A stretch of DNA of 64,000 bases from Chloroflexota bacterium (GTDB lineage: Bacteria > Chloroflexota > Dehalococcoidia > Lucifugimonadales > UBA2985), in the NCBI GenBank assembly GCA_028877205.1, contig JAPPHY010000007.1, positions 133,006 through 197,005 on the forward strand. The letters run 5' to 3'. Made by a program: the position numbers and the translations under genes. Under the pieces are notes generated by a model. The model ran no database searches. It was not told the DNA's origin and saw only the letters and a list, made by a program, of their open reading frames with translations. The stretch's first letter is position 1. Each line of letters opens with the position of its first letter. Below, piece after piece: positions 52,811 to 60,379 of this stretch.

Positions 52811-53218
52811 ATGCTCTACCTGGATCCGAAGTACGCCGAGGAGATGGTGGCTCACGCCTTGGAGGATGACCCCAACGAGTGCTGTGGCATTCTCGCGGGC
52901 AGCGACGGCGAGATTCACAACCTGTACCGCATGGTCAACGTCGAGGCGAGCCCGTACCGCTACCGCATGGACCCCAAGGAACTCCTCAACGTCTACCGTG
53001 AGATCGACGACCGGGGCTGGGAGATCATCGCCATCTACCACTCGCACACCCACTCGGAGGCCTACCCTTCCGCGACCGATGTGCGGCTCGCCACGTGGCC
53101 GGAAGCGTTCTACATCCTCATCTCACTCCTCCAGCGTGACAACCCACCCATTCGGGCCTTCCGAATCGAGGGAGGCGATGTCACTGAGGAAGAGGTGTGC
53201 GTTGGCGAGCAGGAGTGA
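52811..53218 (+). CDS. JAMM/MPN metallopeptidase (M67 family)
   Basis: A 135-aa single-domain JAMM zinc peptidase. The catalytic set is intact: E23 in NECCGIL, H77-S-H79 in YHSHTHSEAYPSATD, with S87 and D90. Prokaryotic members usually cleave ubiquitin-like sulfur carriers or cysteine-containing conjugates (Mec+/CysM-type pathways) or are of unknown target. No sulfur-carrier gene is visible in this window, so the substrate is open. It lies ~45 bp before lysA on the same strand. Confidence 0.92.
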   Translation: MLYLDPKYAEEMVAHALEDDPNECCGILAGSDGEIHNLYRMVNVEASPYRYRMDPKELLNVYREIDDRGWEIIAIYHSHTHSEAYPSATDVRLATWPEAFYILISLLQRDNPPIRAFRIEGGDVTEEEVCVGEQE

Positions 53219-53264
53219 CTTCAACGCATAGTCCGTATGAACCCTGAGCCGGGAGGAACCCGAA

Positions 53265-54551
53265 TTGACTTTCCCCAACGCCAATCTGTTCCCTTACACC
53301 GCCGAGGTGGACGTCCGCGGTCGGCTGTCGCTGGGCGGATGCGACGCCATTGAGCTGGCGGCCGAGTTCGGCACGCCGCTCTACGTGTTCGACGAGGACA
53401 CGCTGCGCGGGAAGTGCCGCGAGTTCGTGGACGGCTTCAAGTCACGGTACCGGAACAGCTCCGTTATCTACGCCTGCAAGGCCTTCATCAACGTGGCGCT
53501 GGCCCAGCTGTTACTCGACGAAGGCCTGGGACTGGACGTGGTGTCCGGCGGCGAGCTTGCGGTCGCTCTGCGCGCCGGCTTCCCGCCAGAGCGGATCTAC
53601 TTCCATGGTAACAACAAGAGCCGCGATGAGCTGGCGATGGCGCTCGACTGCGGTATCGGCCGCGTGGTGGTCGACAACTTCCACGAGATGTCGCTGCTCG
53701 CGGAGCTGGCTTCCGAGCGGGGCGTCGTCCAGGACATCACACTCCGCGTCTCGCCCGGCGTGGATCCGCACACTCACGTCTACACGACGACGGGAGTCCT
53801 GGACAGCAAGTTCGGGTTCGCGATCCAGACCGGCGACGCGCAGAAAGCCGTTGAAAGCGCCTCTGGAGAGAGTGGATTGAGGCTGGTGGGTGTTCACTTT
53901 CACCTGGGGTCGCCCATATTCGAGCTTGAGCCGTACACCCGCGCAATGGAGATCTCGCTGGAGTTCGCCTCGATGGTCGGGCTGCCACTGGCGGAGATCA
54001 GCCCCGGCGGCGGTTTCGCCATAGCCTACACGAGAGACCAGGAGCCGCCGCCGGTCGAGGCGTACGCGGAGGCCATCTCCGCGCCTCTGCCCTCGGAGGG
54101 CGGCCCGCACCTTGTGGTGGAGCCGGGCCGAGCCATCGTCGGACGGGCCGGCGTGGCGCTGTACAGCGCCGGCGCAGTGAAGGACGTTCCGGGAGTCCGG
54201 CGGTACGTGTCGGTGGACGGCGGCATGGGCGATAACATACGCCCGGCGCTCTACCAGGCTCAGTACGAGGCCGTCATCGCCAACAAGATGGTGGATGAGG
54301 AGTGGGAGGCCGTATCAGTGGCCGGAAAGTTCTGCGAATCAGGCGACGTGCTGCTTCGCGACGTGCTCATCCCGCGGCTGGAGCCGGGCGACATCCTGGC
54401 CGTTCCGGCGTCCGGCGCCTACGCACCCGCCATGGCCAGCAACTACAACCTCGTGCCCAGGCCGGCGATCGTCATGGTCAAGGACGGGCGCGCCAGGCTC
54501 ATCCGTCGCCGCGAGACGTACGAAGACCTCATGCGGCACGACGTAGTCTGA
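53265..54551 (+). CDS. lysA: Diaminopimelate decarboxylase
   Basis: LysA (428 aa) is the fold-III PLP enzyme making L-lysine from meso-DAP. YVFDEDTLRGKCREFVDGF precedes SSVIYACKAFINVALAQLL (Schiff-base Lys), GLDVVSGGELAVAL, YFHGNNKSRDELAMAL, VGVHFHLGSPIFELEPY, EISPGGGFAIAYT (PLP phosphate loop), EPGRAIVGRAG and FCESGDVL (active-site Cys from the partner subunit). The start is a TTG 6 nt after GGGAGG. Confidence 0.96.
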   Translation: MTFPNANLFPYTAEVDVRGRLSLGGCDAIELAAEFGTPLYVFDEDTLRGKCREFVDGFKSRYRNSSVIYACKAFINVALAQLLLDEGLGLDVVSGGELAVALRAGFPPERIYFHGNNKSRDELAMALDCGIGRVVVDNFHEMSLLAELASERGVVQDITLRVSPGVDPHTHVYTTTGVLDSKFGFAIQTGDAQKAVESASGESGLRLVGVHFHLGSPIFELEPYTRAMEISLEFASMVGLPLAEISPGGGFAIAYTRDQEPPPVEAYAEAISAPLPSEGGPHLVVEPGRAIVGRAGVALYSAGAVKDVPGVRRYVSVDGGMGDNIRPALYQAQYEAVIANKMVDEEWEAVSVAGKFCESGDVLLRDVLIPRLEPGDILAVPASGAYAPAMASNYNLVPRPAIVMVKDGRARLIRRRETYEDLMRHDVV

Positions 54552-54578
54552 GAGCGCTTGCAGGCTGACTGCCGGACC

Positions 54579-55610
54579 ATGTGGCGAATCGCGGGTCACG
54601 ATGAAGCTGTCACCCTCCTCTCCAGGAGCCTGGAGAAGGAGAAGCTGTCTCACGCATACCTGTTCGCGGGGCCGCCCAGGGTGGGCAAGGCCACGCTTGC
54701 GATGATCCTGGCCCAAGGCGTCAACTGCCTCGCGGACACTGGCGAGCGGCCCTGCGGTGAGTGCTCCCAGTGTCTGCGCATCGCGGCAGGGCAGCACCCG
54801 GACGTGCAGGTCGTCGACCTTGCATCCGCCCAGTCGCCGACGAGGAGAGAGATCGGCATTGACCAGGTGAGAGAGGTGCAGCGCGCCGCGGCGCTCAAGC
54901 CGTTCGAGGGGCGCCGCCGCGTGTTCATATTCCCGGATGCGCCGTCCCTCAGCACAGAGGCGTCCAATGCCCTCCTCAAGCTGCTGGAGGAGCCTCCCGA
55001 CTCCGTGCTCCTGCTGCTTCTGACCACGCAGGCGGACGCCATACTGCCCACAATCCGGTCGCGATGCCAGCTTGTGGAGCTAGGCCGCCTGCCGGTGGAG
55101 GCCATCGCAGAAGAGCTCACTCGGTCCCGCGGCGTGGCGCAGGACGAGGCAGAGTCTCTTGCAAGGCTGTCGGGCGGCAGCATCGGCTGGGCGATGGAGG
55201 CCTCCGCGCGCCCCGAGGTTCTGCAGGAGTACACAGAGGAGCTGGAGCGCGTGGCCGCGCTGCTCGGCGAGGGTCTTGAGGGTCGGTTCGCCTGGGCCGA
55301 GGAGACGGCGAGCCTTTACGCCAGAGACCGCGAGCGGGCGTTGCTGCGGCTCAGGACTGCACTGGGCTGGTGGCGCGACCTGCTGGCGCTGAAGGAGGGC
55401 GGCGACGCGCTGGTGTCGAACACGCCGGCGCTGGAGTCGATGCGGCGTCACGCTGGGTGGGTCGCGTCGTCCCAGGCCGTCGAGGCCGTCGGCCGTATCC
55501 GGGAGGCCATCAGCCACCTGGAGGCCAACGTCAACCCAAGGCTTGCGCTGGAGGTGATGGTGCTCGGGTTGCCCCGCGGCGCCGCGCAGGCGGAGAGGAA
55601 GGCGGTCTGA
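54579..55610 (+). CDS. holB: DNA polymerase III delta-prime subunit
   Basis: The clamp-loader delta' subunit (343 aa). It opens with IAGHDEAVTLLSRSLEKEKL, then SHAYLFAGPPRVGKATLAMI (P-loop-like), a four-Cys zinc module (C in NCLADTGERPCGECSQCLR), RVFIFPDAPSLSTEASNALL, KLLEEPP and TIRSRCQLVELGRL (the sensor/SRC motif). The ATG at 54579 is preferred to a TTG seven codons earlier. The next gene, a RicT-like frame, starts at the base after its stop, an order also known from Firmicutes (holB-ricT). Confidence 0.93.
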   Translation: MWRIAGHDEAVTLLSRSLEKEKLSHAYLFAGPPRVGKATLAMILAQGVNCLADTGERPCGECSQCLRIAAGQHPDVQVVDLASAQSPTRREIGIDQVREVQRAAALKPFEGRRRVFIFPDAPSLSTEASNALLKLLEEPPDSVLLLLLTTQADAILPTIRSRCQLVELGRLPVEAIAEELTRSRGVAQDEAESLARLSGGSIGWAMEASARPEVLQEYTEELERVAALLGEGLEGRFAWAEETASLYARDRERALLRLRTALGWWRDLLALKEGGDALVSNTPALESMRRHAGWVASSQAVEAVGRIREAISHLEANVNPRLALEVMVLGLPRGAAQAERKAV

Positions 55611-55838
55611 GTGACGAGACTGGTAGGCGTAAGGCTTCCGTCCGAGCACCGGGTCCGATACCTGGACGCGGGTGACCACGACGTGGCCCTTCTGGACCGC
55701 GTGGAGGTGGAGACGGAGCGAGGCGTGGAAACTGGGCAGGTCGTGATTGGCCCGGAGCAGGTAGTCTACAGCGAGGTGCGAGGCCCCTTCGGGAGCGTGA
55801 TCAGGAAGCTGGCCCCGGACTCGCCGGATGGGGTTTAG
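55611..55838 (+). pseudogene. RicT (PSP1)-like protein, truncated
   Basis: A 75-aa frame that aligns with only the first quarter of RicT/YaaT: LVGVRLPSEHRVRYLDAGDH, then DRVEVETERGVETGQVVIG and SVIRKLAPDS match the PSP1 N-terminal strands. The ~190 residues that normally follow, including the Cys-rich Fe-S region, are missing; the end overlaps the convergent HNH gene by 38 bp. The GTG start follows the holB stop directly. It could be a decayed ricT or a short stand-alone PSP1 form; context and homology of the fragment are firm, function is not. Confidence 0.7.
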
Positions 55839-56388
55839 CCGCCCTGCCGCCTGCGATTGGACGGAGCTCGGTCAGCCACGGCACAAAGCTCAGCCACTCC
55901 TCCCGAATTGGCCCGTGCGCAAAGATGGAGTAGGGGTTCGGCTTCGGGGGAAGGATCTCGCCGGGGAGGTGCATGCCCGCTTCCTGCGGAGTGCGTCCCG
56001 CCTTCCGGTGGTTGCACGATATGCAGGCGCTGACCACGTTCTCCCACGTGTGCGCTCCGCCCCTGTACCGCGGAATCACGTGGTCGAGCGTGAGCTGTCG
56101 CGTCTCGCGGCCGCAGTACAGGCACGTGTAGTTGTCGCGCAGGAACACCTCTCGCCGTGAGAGGCGGCGCTGGAGCAAGGGCCTTCGAATCAGGTACACG
56201 AGCCTGATCACGGACGGGATGGCGAAAGACGCCGCGGTAGTGTGGACCTCGCCGCGGCCGTTCTGCAGCAGCTCCGCCTTGCCCACGTCTAGCAGGACGA
56301 TGGCGCGGCGGACGGTGCACACGTTGAGCGGCTGGTAGTTCTGGTTCAGCACGAGGACCGGCGCGCCGATGATCGATGATACTCTCAA
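55801..56388 (-). CDS. HNH endonuclease-domain protein
   Basis: A 195-aa HNH protein. VLVLNQNYQPLNVCTVRRAI is the usual N-terminal module, and CLYCGRETRQLTLDHVIPRY, then HTWENVVSACISCNHRKAGR, is the HNH finger with two CxxC zinc pairs. The TTG at 56388 overlaps the cvpA-like stop (TTGA) and has GGGAGG upstream. This chromosomal HNH type is widespread in bacteria as a single-copy gene of unknown role, so it need not be a mobile-element nuclease. Confidence 0.88.
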   Translation of the reverse strand: MRVSSIIGAPVLVLNQNYQPLNVCTVRRAIVLLDVGKAELLQNGRGEVHTTAASFAIPSVIRLVYLIRRPLLQRRLSRREVFLRDNYTCLYCGRETRQLTLDHVIPRYRGGAHTWENVVSACISCNHRKAGRTPQEAGMHLPGEILPPKPNPYSIFAHGPIREEWLSFVPWLTELRPIAGGRAAKPHPASPGPAS

Positions 56389-56999
56389 GACCCCTCCCGG
56401 TTCCCGCCGTCTATCTGTGCCTCCAGGATGTCGAGAGCCACGTCGAAGTCGTCCGGCACGAAGCCCATCGCGTCGCCCGGAACCGAGCGGCGCGCCTCCA
56501 GGTAGACGGGAACCAGCGCCGACTCCGTCAGCGAGTCGTTGAGCCCCGTCTGGAGTTCGGTCCTGTCTATGCCCTCCAGGTCCATCGCTTCGATCTCCTT
56601 TGGCAGATCGCTGGCCAACCTGGCCATCATGGCGACCGAGCCGCCCGTCAGCGCAAGTCCCAGCACGAGTCCAAGGGCTGCCCCGCCGAGATTGTCCACC
56701 CATTTGACGGAAACGGCTTTCATTATCTTGTGGAAAGGCGCCTTGATAGTCTCTCTGAGCGCCTGCACTGCCAGGAACACGATGGTCGTTATGACGGCGT
56801 AGGAGATGACCGTTGCCAGCGTGTCGCTGAACAGCGAGTCGGTGAACAGCTCCGAGACGTCGTCGCTCAGGTGGCCGGCTACGAATACGCCTGCGGCCGC
56901 GCCTCCCGCGAGGAAGGCGGCGTTGAAGAGCCCGGTCCTCCAACCCAGCAGAACGCTGATACCCAGCAGGAATAGGATGGCTATGTCAAGCCAGTTCAA
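56385..56999 (-). CDS. CvpA-family membrane protein
   Basis: A 204-aa protein with four hydrophobic segments in the first ~125 residues, starting WLDIAILFLLGISVLLGWRT and GLFNAAFLAGGAAAGVFVAG, characteristic of CvpA/colicin V production proteins. The last ~80 residues are a polar domain (SDLPKEIEAMDLEGIDRTEL). The start is a TTG. The family influences envelope and stress phenotypes; mechanism unknown. It is coupled to the HNH gene. Confidence 0.85.
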   Translation of the reverse strand: MNWLDIAILFLLGISVLLGWRTGLFNAAFLAGGAAAGVFVAGHLSDDVSELFTDSLFSDTLATVISYAVITTIVFLAVQALRETIKAPFHKIMKAVSVKWVDNLGGAALGLVLGLALTGGSVAMMARLASDLPKEIEAMDLEGIDRTELQTGLNDSLTESALVPVYLEARRSVPGDAMGFVPDDFDVALDILEAQIDGGNREGS

Positions 57000-57146
57000 C
57001 TATGCACCATGCCGAAAATGGCGCTGACTTCAGGAACATAGCACAGTGTAGCACACGGCAATTGCATGGGCAAAGCTGAGTGAGAGGGCGCGCGTCGCGC
57101 CTTTCGCTCTGCAGACTAATGCGGTACTTCCGGCCCCCATCCTGAC

Positions 57147-57168
57147 CTTCCCCCGTGAGCGGGGGAAG
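57147..57168. repeat. Family-B-like hairpin
   Basis: CTTCCCCC-GTGAGC-GGGGGAAG lies in the 238-bp gap between cvpA and metF, followed by GGCGGTCTCCGCC. It is a degenerate relative of the family-B palindromes. Confidence 0.6.
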
Positions 57169-57237
57169 GGATTATTGCTGTTCGGCGGTCTCCGCCAGAA
57201 TGACGGGCAGGTTGGTTGGTGACGGGAAGGCTGCTTG

Positions 57238-58083
57238 CTACTCCCGGAGGGCCTCGATAACCCTCTGCGCCGCCGCGTAGTCGCGCCGCCCGCCTGACAG
57301 GATCGGAGGCACCAGGTAGATGCGGCTGTGCCCCCCGGCGATGAGCCGGCGCCCCATCTCGGCTGCTATCTCCTCGCCGGGGCGTCCCGCATCAAGCTGC
57401 CTTCGCACGTTCTCAGGCACAGCGCTGAATGACAGGCCACCCTGCGCCGGTACCTGCAGCCCCACGAACAGCGGGCATGGCAGCTCTTCACCGGCGACGT
57501 CGCGGTAGCATGACAGGAACTCCGCCAATGGCTCGAGATCGAAGACCGGCTGCGTGACCAGGAAGTCCGCCCCGGCAGTCACCTTGTCGTGCGCCAGCGA
57601 AGCCTCCTTCCTGACGTCACGGCCGGGATCCGCTACAGTGCCCACGCAGAACGACGTTGGCGACCGCAGCCGCAGCCCCCGGTAGTCGACGGCGCGGTTC
57701 ATGTCCTTGATTGTCCTGATGAGTCCCGTGGGCCGAAAACTGTCCGCTTCGCGTGCCTCCTGAGGAACGTCTCCTGCTAGCACGATCACGTTTTCGAGGC
57801 CCAGCAGCGCAGCGCCCAGCAGGTGGGATTGCACGGTCAGGCGGTTCATGTCCCTTGTGGCGATTGTGAACACCACATCTTTGCCGAAACGCTGCCTGAT
57901 GGCGTGTGCGGTCATGGCGGAGTTGGCGCGGACGGAACGGCCGGGGCTGTGGGCCACGGACAGGAAATCAGCGTCCACTAGGCGGGCGCCGTCGAGCAGG
58001 GCCGGGTCGGACCCGCGCGGCGGCGAGAAGTCGCAGATGAACACCGGGCCGTCCGAGGCGGTGCACTCGGACACCCTGTTCAC
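57238..58083 (-). CDS. metF: Methylenetetrahydrofolate reductase family
   Basis: A 281-aa TIM-barrel MTHFR-family protein, which reduces 5,10-methylene-THF to 5-methyl-THF with FAD. FICDFSPPRGSDPALLDGAR holds the catalytic Glu/Asp region (here Asp-Phe-Ser-Pro-Pro-Arg-Gly), VVFTIATRDMNR and VIVLAGDVP match the FAD site, and ADFLVTQPVFDLEPLAEFL is the conserved TQ motif. The start is a GTG. Usual metF carries FE(F/L)PP at the first motif, so D for E is worth noting. It is not near other methionine genes. Confidence 0.85.
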   Translation of the reverse strand: MNRVSECTASDGPVFICDFSPPRGSDPALLDGARLVDADFLSVAHSPGRSVRANSAMTAHAIRQRFGKDVVFTIATRDMNRLTVQSHLLGAALLGLENVIVLAGDVPQEAREADSFRPTGLIRTIKDMNRAVDYRGLRLRSPTSFCVGTVADPGRDVRKEASLAHDKVTAGADFLVTQPVFDLEPLAEFLSCYRDVAGEELPCPLFVGLQVPAQGGLSFSAVPENVRRQLDAGRPGEEIAAEMGRRLIAGGHSRIYLVPPILSGGRRDYAAAQRVIEALRE

Positions 58084-58171
58084 AGCAGGCTCCGGGTCGC
58101 AGCTTGTGCGGTATTCATCGCGACAATTCTACAGGCGGCCGCGCGGTGAGCACAATGCAGGGGGGGCGTCC

Positions 58172-58290
58172 CTTCATGCTTTGACAAGCTCAGCACGAAC
58201 TGGGTTGACGTAGCCCGCTCTTCCCCGAATCAAGTGCGGAGCCTGCGCCGTACTCGATACGGGGCAGGCTCCGAGCTGTCGAAGGGCGGG
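58172..58290. repeat. Composite palindromic repeats before greA
   Basis: A family-A half (CATGCTTTGACAAGCTCAGC, about 58174-58195) is followed by a composite at 58222-58290: an inner AATCAAGTGCGGAGCCTGCG segment, then GTACTCGATACGGGGCAGGC, then TCCGAGCTGTCGAAGGGCGG. This resembles the interrupted element flanking the phosphotransferase gene, but is more degenerate. Confidence 0.65.
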
Positions 58291-58297
58291 CGACCGC

Positions 58298-58326
58298 TTT
58301 ACAGCCGCCGACAGGGGCCTTACAAT
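58298..58326 (+). promoter_or_regulatory. greA promoter
   Basis: TTTACA (58298-58303), exactly 17 bp, TACAAT (58321-58326): one of the best sigma-70-like promoters in the window. The start site should be near 58333, directly before the leader hairpin. Confidence 0.8.
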
Positions 58327-58337
58327 AGCACCCAGTT

Positions 58338-58369
58338 GAGGGGAACCCGAGGTTCCTCTCTCAGTTTTT
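58338..58369 (+). terminator. Terminator-like hairpin in the greA leader
   Basis: GAGGGGAACC-CGA-GGTTCCTCTC pairs over 10 bp (one G-U) and is followed by TCAG-TTTTT, all between the predicted start site and the GTG of greA. It can only act on greA's own transcript, so it would make a ~35-nt leader RNA or attenuate greA. E. coli greA has an analogous leader RNA (GraL). Confidence 0.65.
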
Positions 58370-58387
58370 GTGTTGTGGAGGGGCGCC

Positions 58388-58858
58388 GTGCCAGGGAGAG
58401 AGAGCTACCTCACCAGGGAGGGGCTGACCAGGTTGGAGGCGGAGCTTGACGAGCTGCGCACGGTCCGGCGGCAGCGTGTCGCGGAGCGGATTCAGAAGGC
58501 CACGGAGCTGGGCGGCACGGTAGACAACGCGGAGTACGACGACTCCAAGAACGAACAGGCCTTCGTGGAGGGGCGCATCCTCACACTGGAGCGCATCACC
58601 GGCAGCGCGATCATCATTGGCGAAGAGACCGCGCTTTCCGGTGAGGTGAAGATGGGCGGCCGCGTAACACTGCTCAACCAGAACGGCAACGAGGAGGAGT
58701 ACACCATTGTGGGCAGCCCGGAGGCGGACCCGGCCCAGGGCCGCATTTCCAACGAGTCCCCGGTGGGCAAGGCACTCCTGAACAAGCGCGTCGGCGATGA
58801 GGTGCAGGTCAAGACCCCCGCCGGCACGGTTACACTGACCATCTCGAGCATCAGCTAA
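58388..58858 (+). CDS. greA: Transcription elongation factor GreA
   Basis: GreA (156 aa) rescues backtracked RNA polymerase by stimulating transcript cleavage. The N-terminal coiled coil (YLTREGLTRLEAELDELRTV, NAEYDDSKNEQAFVEGRI) carries the acidic tip residues (E/D in AEYDDSKNEQ). The C-terminal FKBP-like domain has YTIVGSPEADPAQGRISNES, then PVGKALLNKRVGDEV. The GTG at 58388 follows GGAGG by 6 nt. lysS follows 26 bp downstream. Confidence 0.95.
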   Translation: MPGRESYLTREGLTRLEAELDELRTVRRQRVAERIQKATELGGTVDNAEYDDSKNEQAFVEGRILTLERITGSAIIIGEETALSGEVKMGGRVTLLNQNGNEEEYTIVGSPEADPAQGRISNESPVGKALLNKRVGDEVQVKTPAGTVTLTISSIS

Positions 58859-58884
58859 TCGTCGATCGGGATACACCACGCGCC

Positions 58885-60372
58885 ATGGTCGGACAAGGCG
58901 GAGACCTCCTTCTCAGCCGTCGGGAAAAGCTGCGACGCCTGAGAAGCAGAGGTACGGAGCCGTTTCCAAACACCTACCGACGCACCCATACCATCAGGGA
59001 CGCGATCGATTGCTTCCACGCGATTGAGCGCGAAGTGGGGTCGCAGGCACGCACGGAGGCCGTGTCTCTTGCGGGACGCGTCGTGTCGATAAGAGGCATG
59101 GGAAGGGCCACGTTCTTGAACATCCAGGACGCCACAGGGGACGTTCAGATACACCTGCGCCGGGACATCCTGCAGGACGAGTACGAGCTTGCCCGCGACC
59201 TGGACCTGGGCGACTTTCTGGGCGCCCGCGGGCCTCTCTTTCTCACGCGCACCGGAGAGGTCACGCTGGAAGCGGCCGAGGCGTCCATCCTGGCGAAGTC
59301 CATGAGGCCGCCGCCTGAGAAGTGGCACGGGCTGTCGGACGTGGAGATTCGCCACCGGCAGAGATACCTGGACCTCATAGCCAGCCCTGAAGTGCGAGAG
59401 GGCTTCCGGCTGCGGAGCACAATCGTCGGGGCTGTGCGCTGCTTTCTGGAGGGCCGCGGATTCATCGAGGTCGAGACGCCCATACTGGTGCCCGTCGCCG
59501 CCGGCGCAATGGCCCAGCCGTTCGCCACGCACCACAACGCCCTCGACCGCGACCTGTACCTTCGCATAGCCACGGAGCTATACCTCAAGCGCCTCATAGT
59601 CGGCGGCATGGACAAGGTGTTCGAGATAGGCCGCGTGTTCCGTAACGAGGGCATAGACCAGGACCACAACCCTGAGTTCACGCTGCTGGAGAGCTACGAG
59701 GCCTACGCCGACTACAACGACGTGATGGAAATGGTAGAGCAGATGGTGTCAAGCGTTGCCCTGGAGGCGCTGGGAACCACCGTCATTCCCTTCGGCGAGG
59801 AGACGATTGACTTCACGCCTCCGTGGCGCAGGGTCAGCCTGCGGGAGGAGACGCTGCGCTGCACGGGTATCGACTTCCAGCAGTACCCGGACGCCGCCGC
59901 ACTCGCCGAGGCGATGAGCGCCAAGGGCATTCACGTAGAGGGACGCAGCAGCCGCGGGAGGCTCATAGACAAGCTGGTGTCGACGGGCGTGGAACCGCAG
60001 CTGGTGCAGCCCACGTTCCTCACCGAGTACCCAGTGGAGATGTCGCCGCTCGCCAAGCAGAAGCCGGGAGACCCGTCCCTGGTGGAGCGCTTTGAAGGGT
60101 TCGCCGGCGGCATGGAGATCGCGAACGCCTTCAGCGAGCTGAACGACCCGGACGAACAGCGCAGCCGCTTCATGGAGCAGGAGGAGCTGCGCAGAACCAC
60201 CAACGCGGAGGAGGACACGGACCGCCTTGACGAGGACTTCCTGCTGGCGCTTGAGCACGGTATGCCTCCTACAGGAGGACTGGGTATGGGCATCGACCGG
60301 CTGGTCATGCTGCTCACCGGGAAGCCGTCTATACGAGAGGTCGTCCTGTTTCCGCAGTTGAAGGAGAGGTAG
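58885..60372 (+). CDS. lysS: Lysyl-tRNA synthetase (class II)
   Basis: A class II LysRS (495 aa). The N-terminal OB anticodon-binding domain (about 50-150) shows LAGRVVSIRGMGRATFLNIQ. The catalytic domain has motif 1 around GRGFIEVETPILVPVAAGA, motif 2 FEIGRVFRNEGIDQDHNPEF and motif 3 GLGMGIDRLVMLLTG. Start, length and spacing (7 bp to serS) are normal. It forms a probable greA-lysS-serS transcript. Confidence 0.97.
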   Translation: MVGQGGDLLLSRREKLRRLRSRGTEPFPNTYRRTHTIRDAIDCFHAIEREVGSQARTEAVSLAGRVVSIRGMGRATFLNIQDATGDVQIHLRRDILQDEYELARDLDLGDFLGARGPLFLTRTGEVTLEAAEASILAKSMRPPPEKWHGLSDVEIRHRQRYLDLIASPEVREGFRLRSTIVGAVRCFLEGRGFIEVETPILVPVAAGAMAQPFATHHNALDRDLYLRIATELYLKRLIVGGMDKVFEIGRVFRNEGIDQDHNPEFTLLESYEAYADYNDVMEMVEQMVSSVALEALGTTVIPFGEETIDFTPPWRRVSLREETLRCTGIDFQQYPDAAALAEAMSAKGIHVEGRSSRGRLIDKLVSTGVEPQLVQPTFLTEYPVEMSPLAKQKPGDPSLVERFEGFAGGMEIANAFSELNDPDEQRSRFMEQEELRRTTNAEEDTDRLDEDFLLALEHGMPPTGGLGMGIDRLVMLLTGKPSIREVVLFPQLKER

Positions 60373-60379
60373 CCGGAAC

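Noticed and set aside
55801..56943. A single 380-aa HNH protein
   Set aside because: The upstream half is the cvpA gene read in the wrong phase. The TTG at 56388, coupled to the cvpA stop, gives a normal HNH protein.
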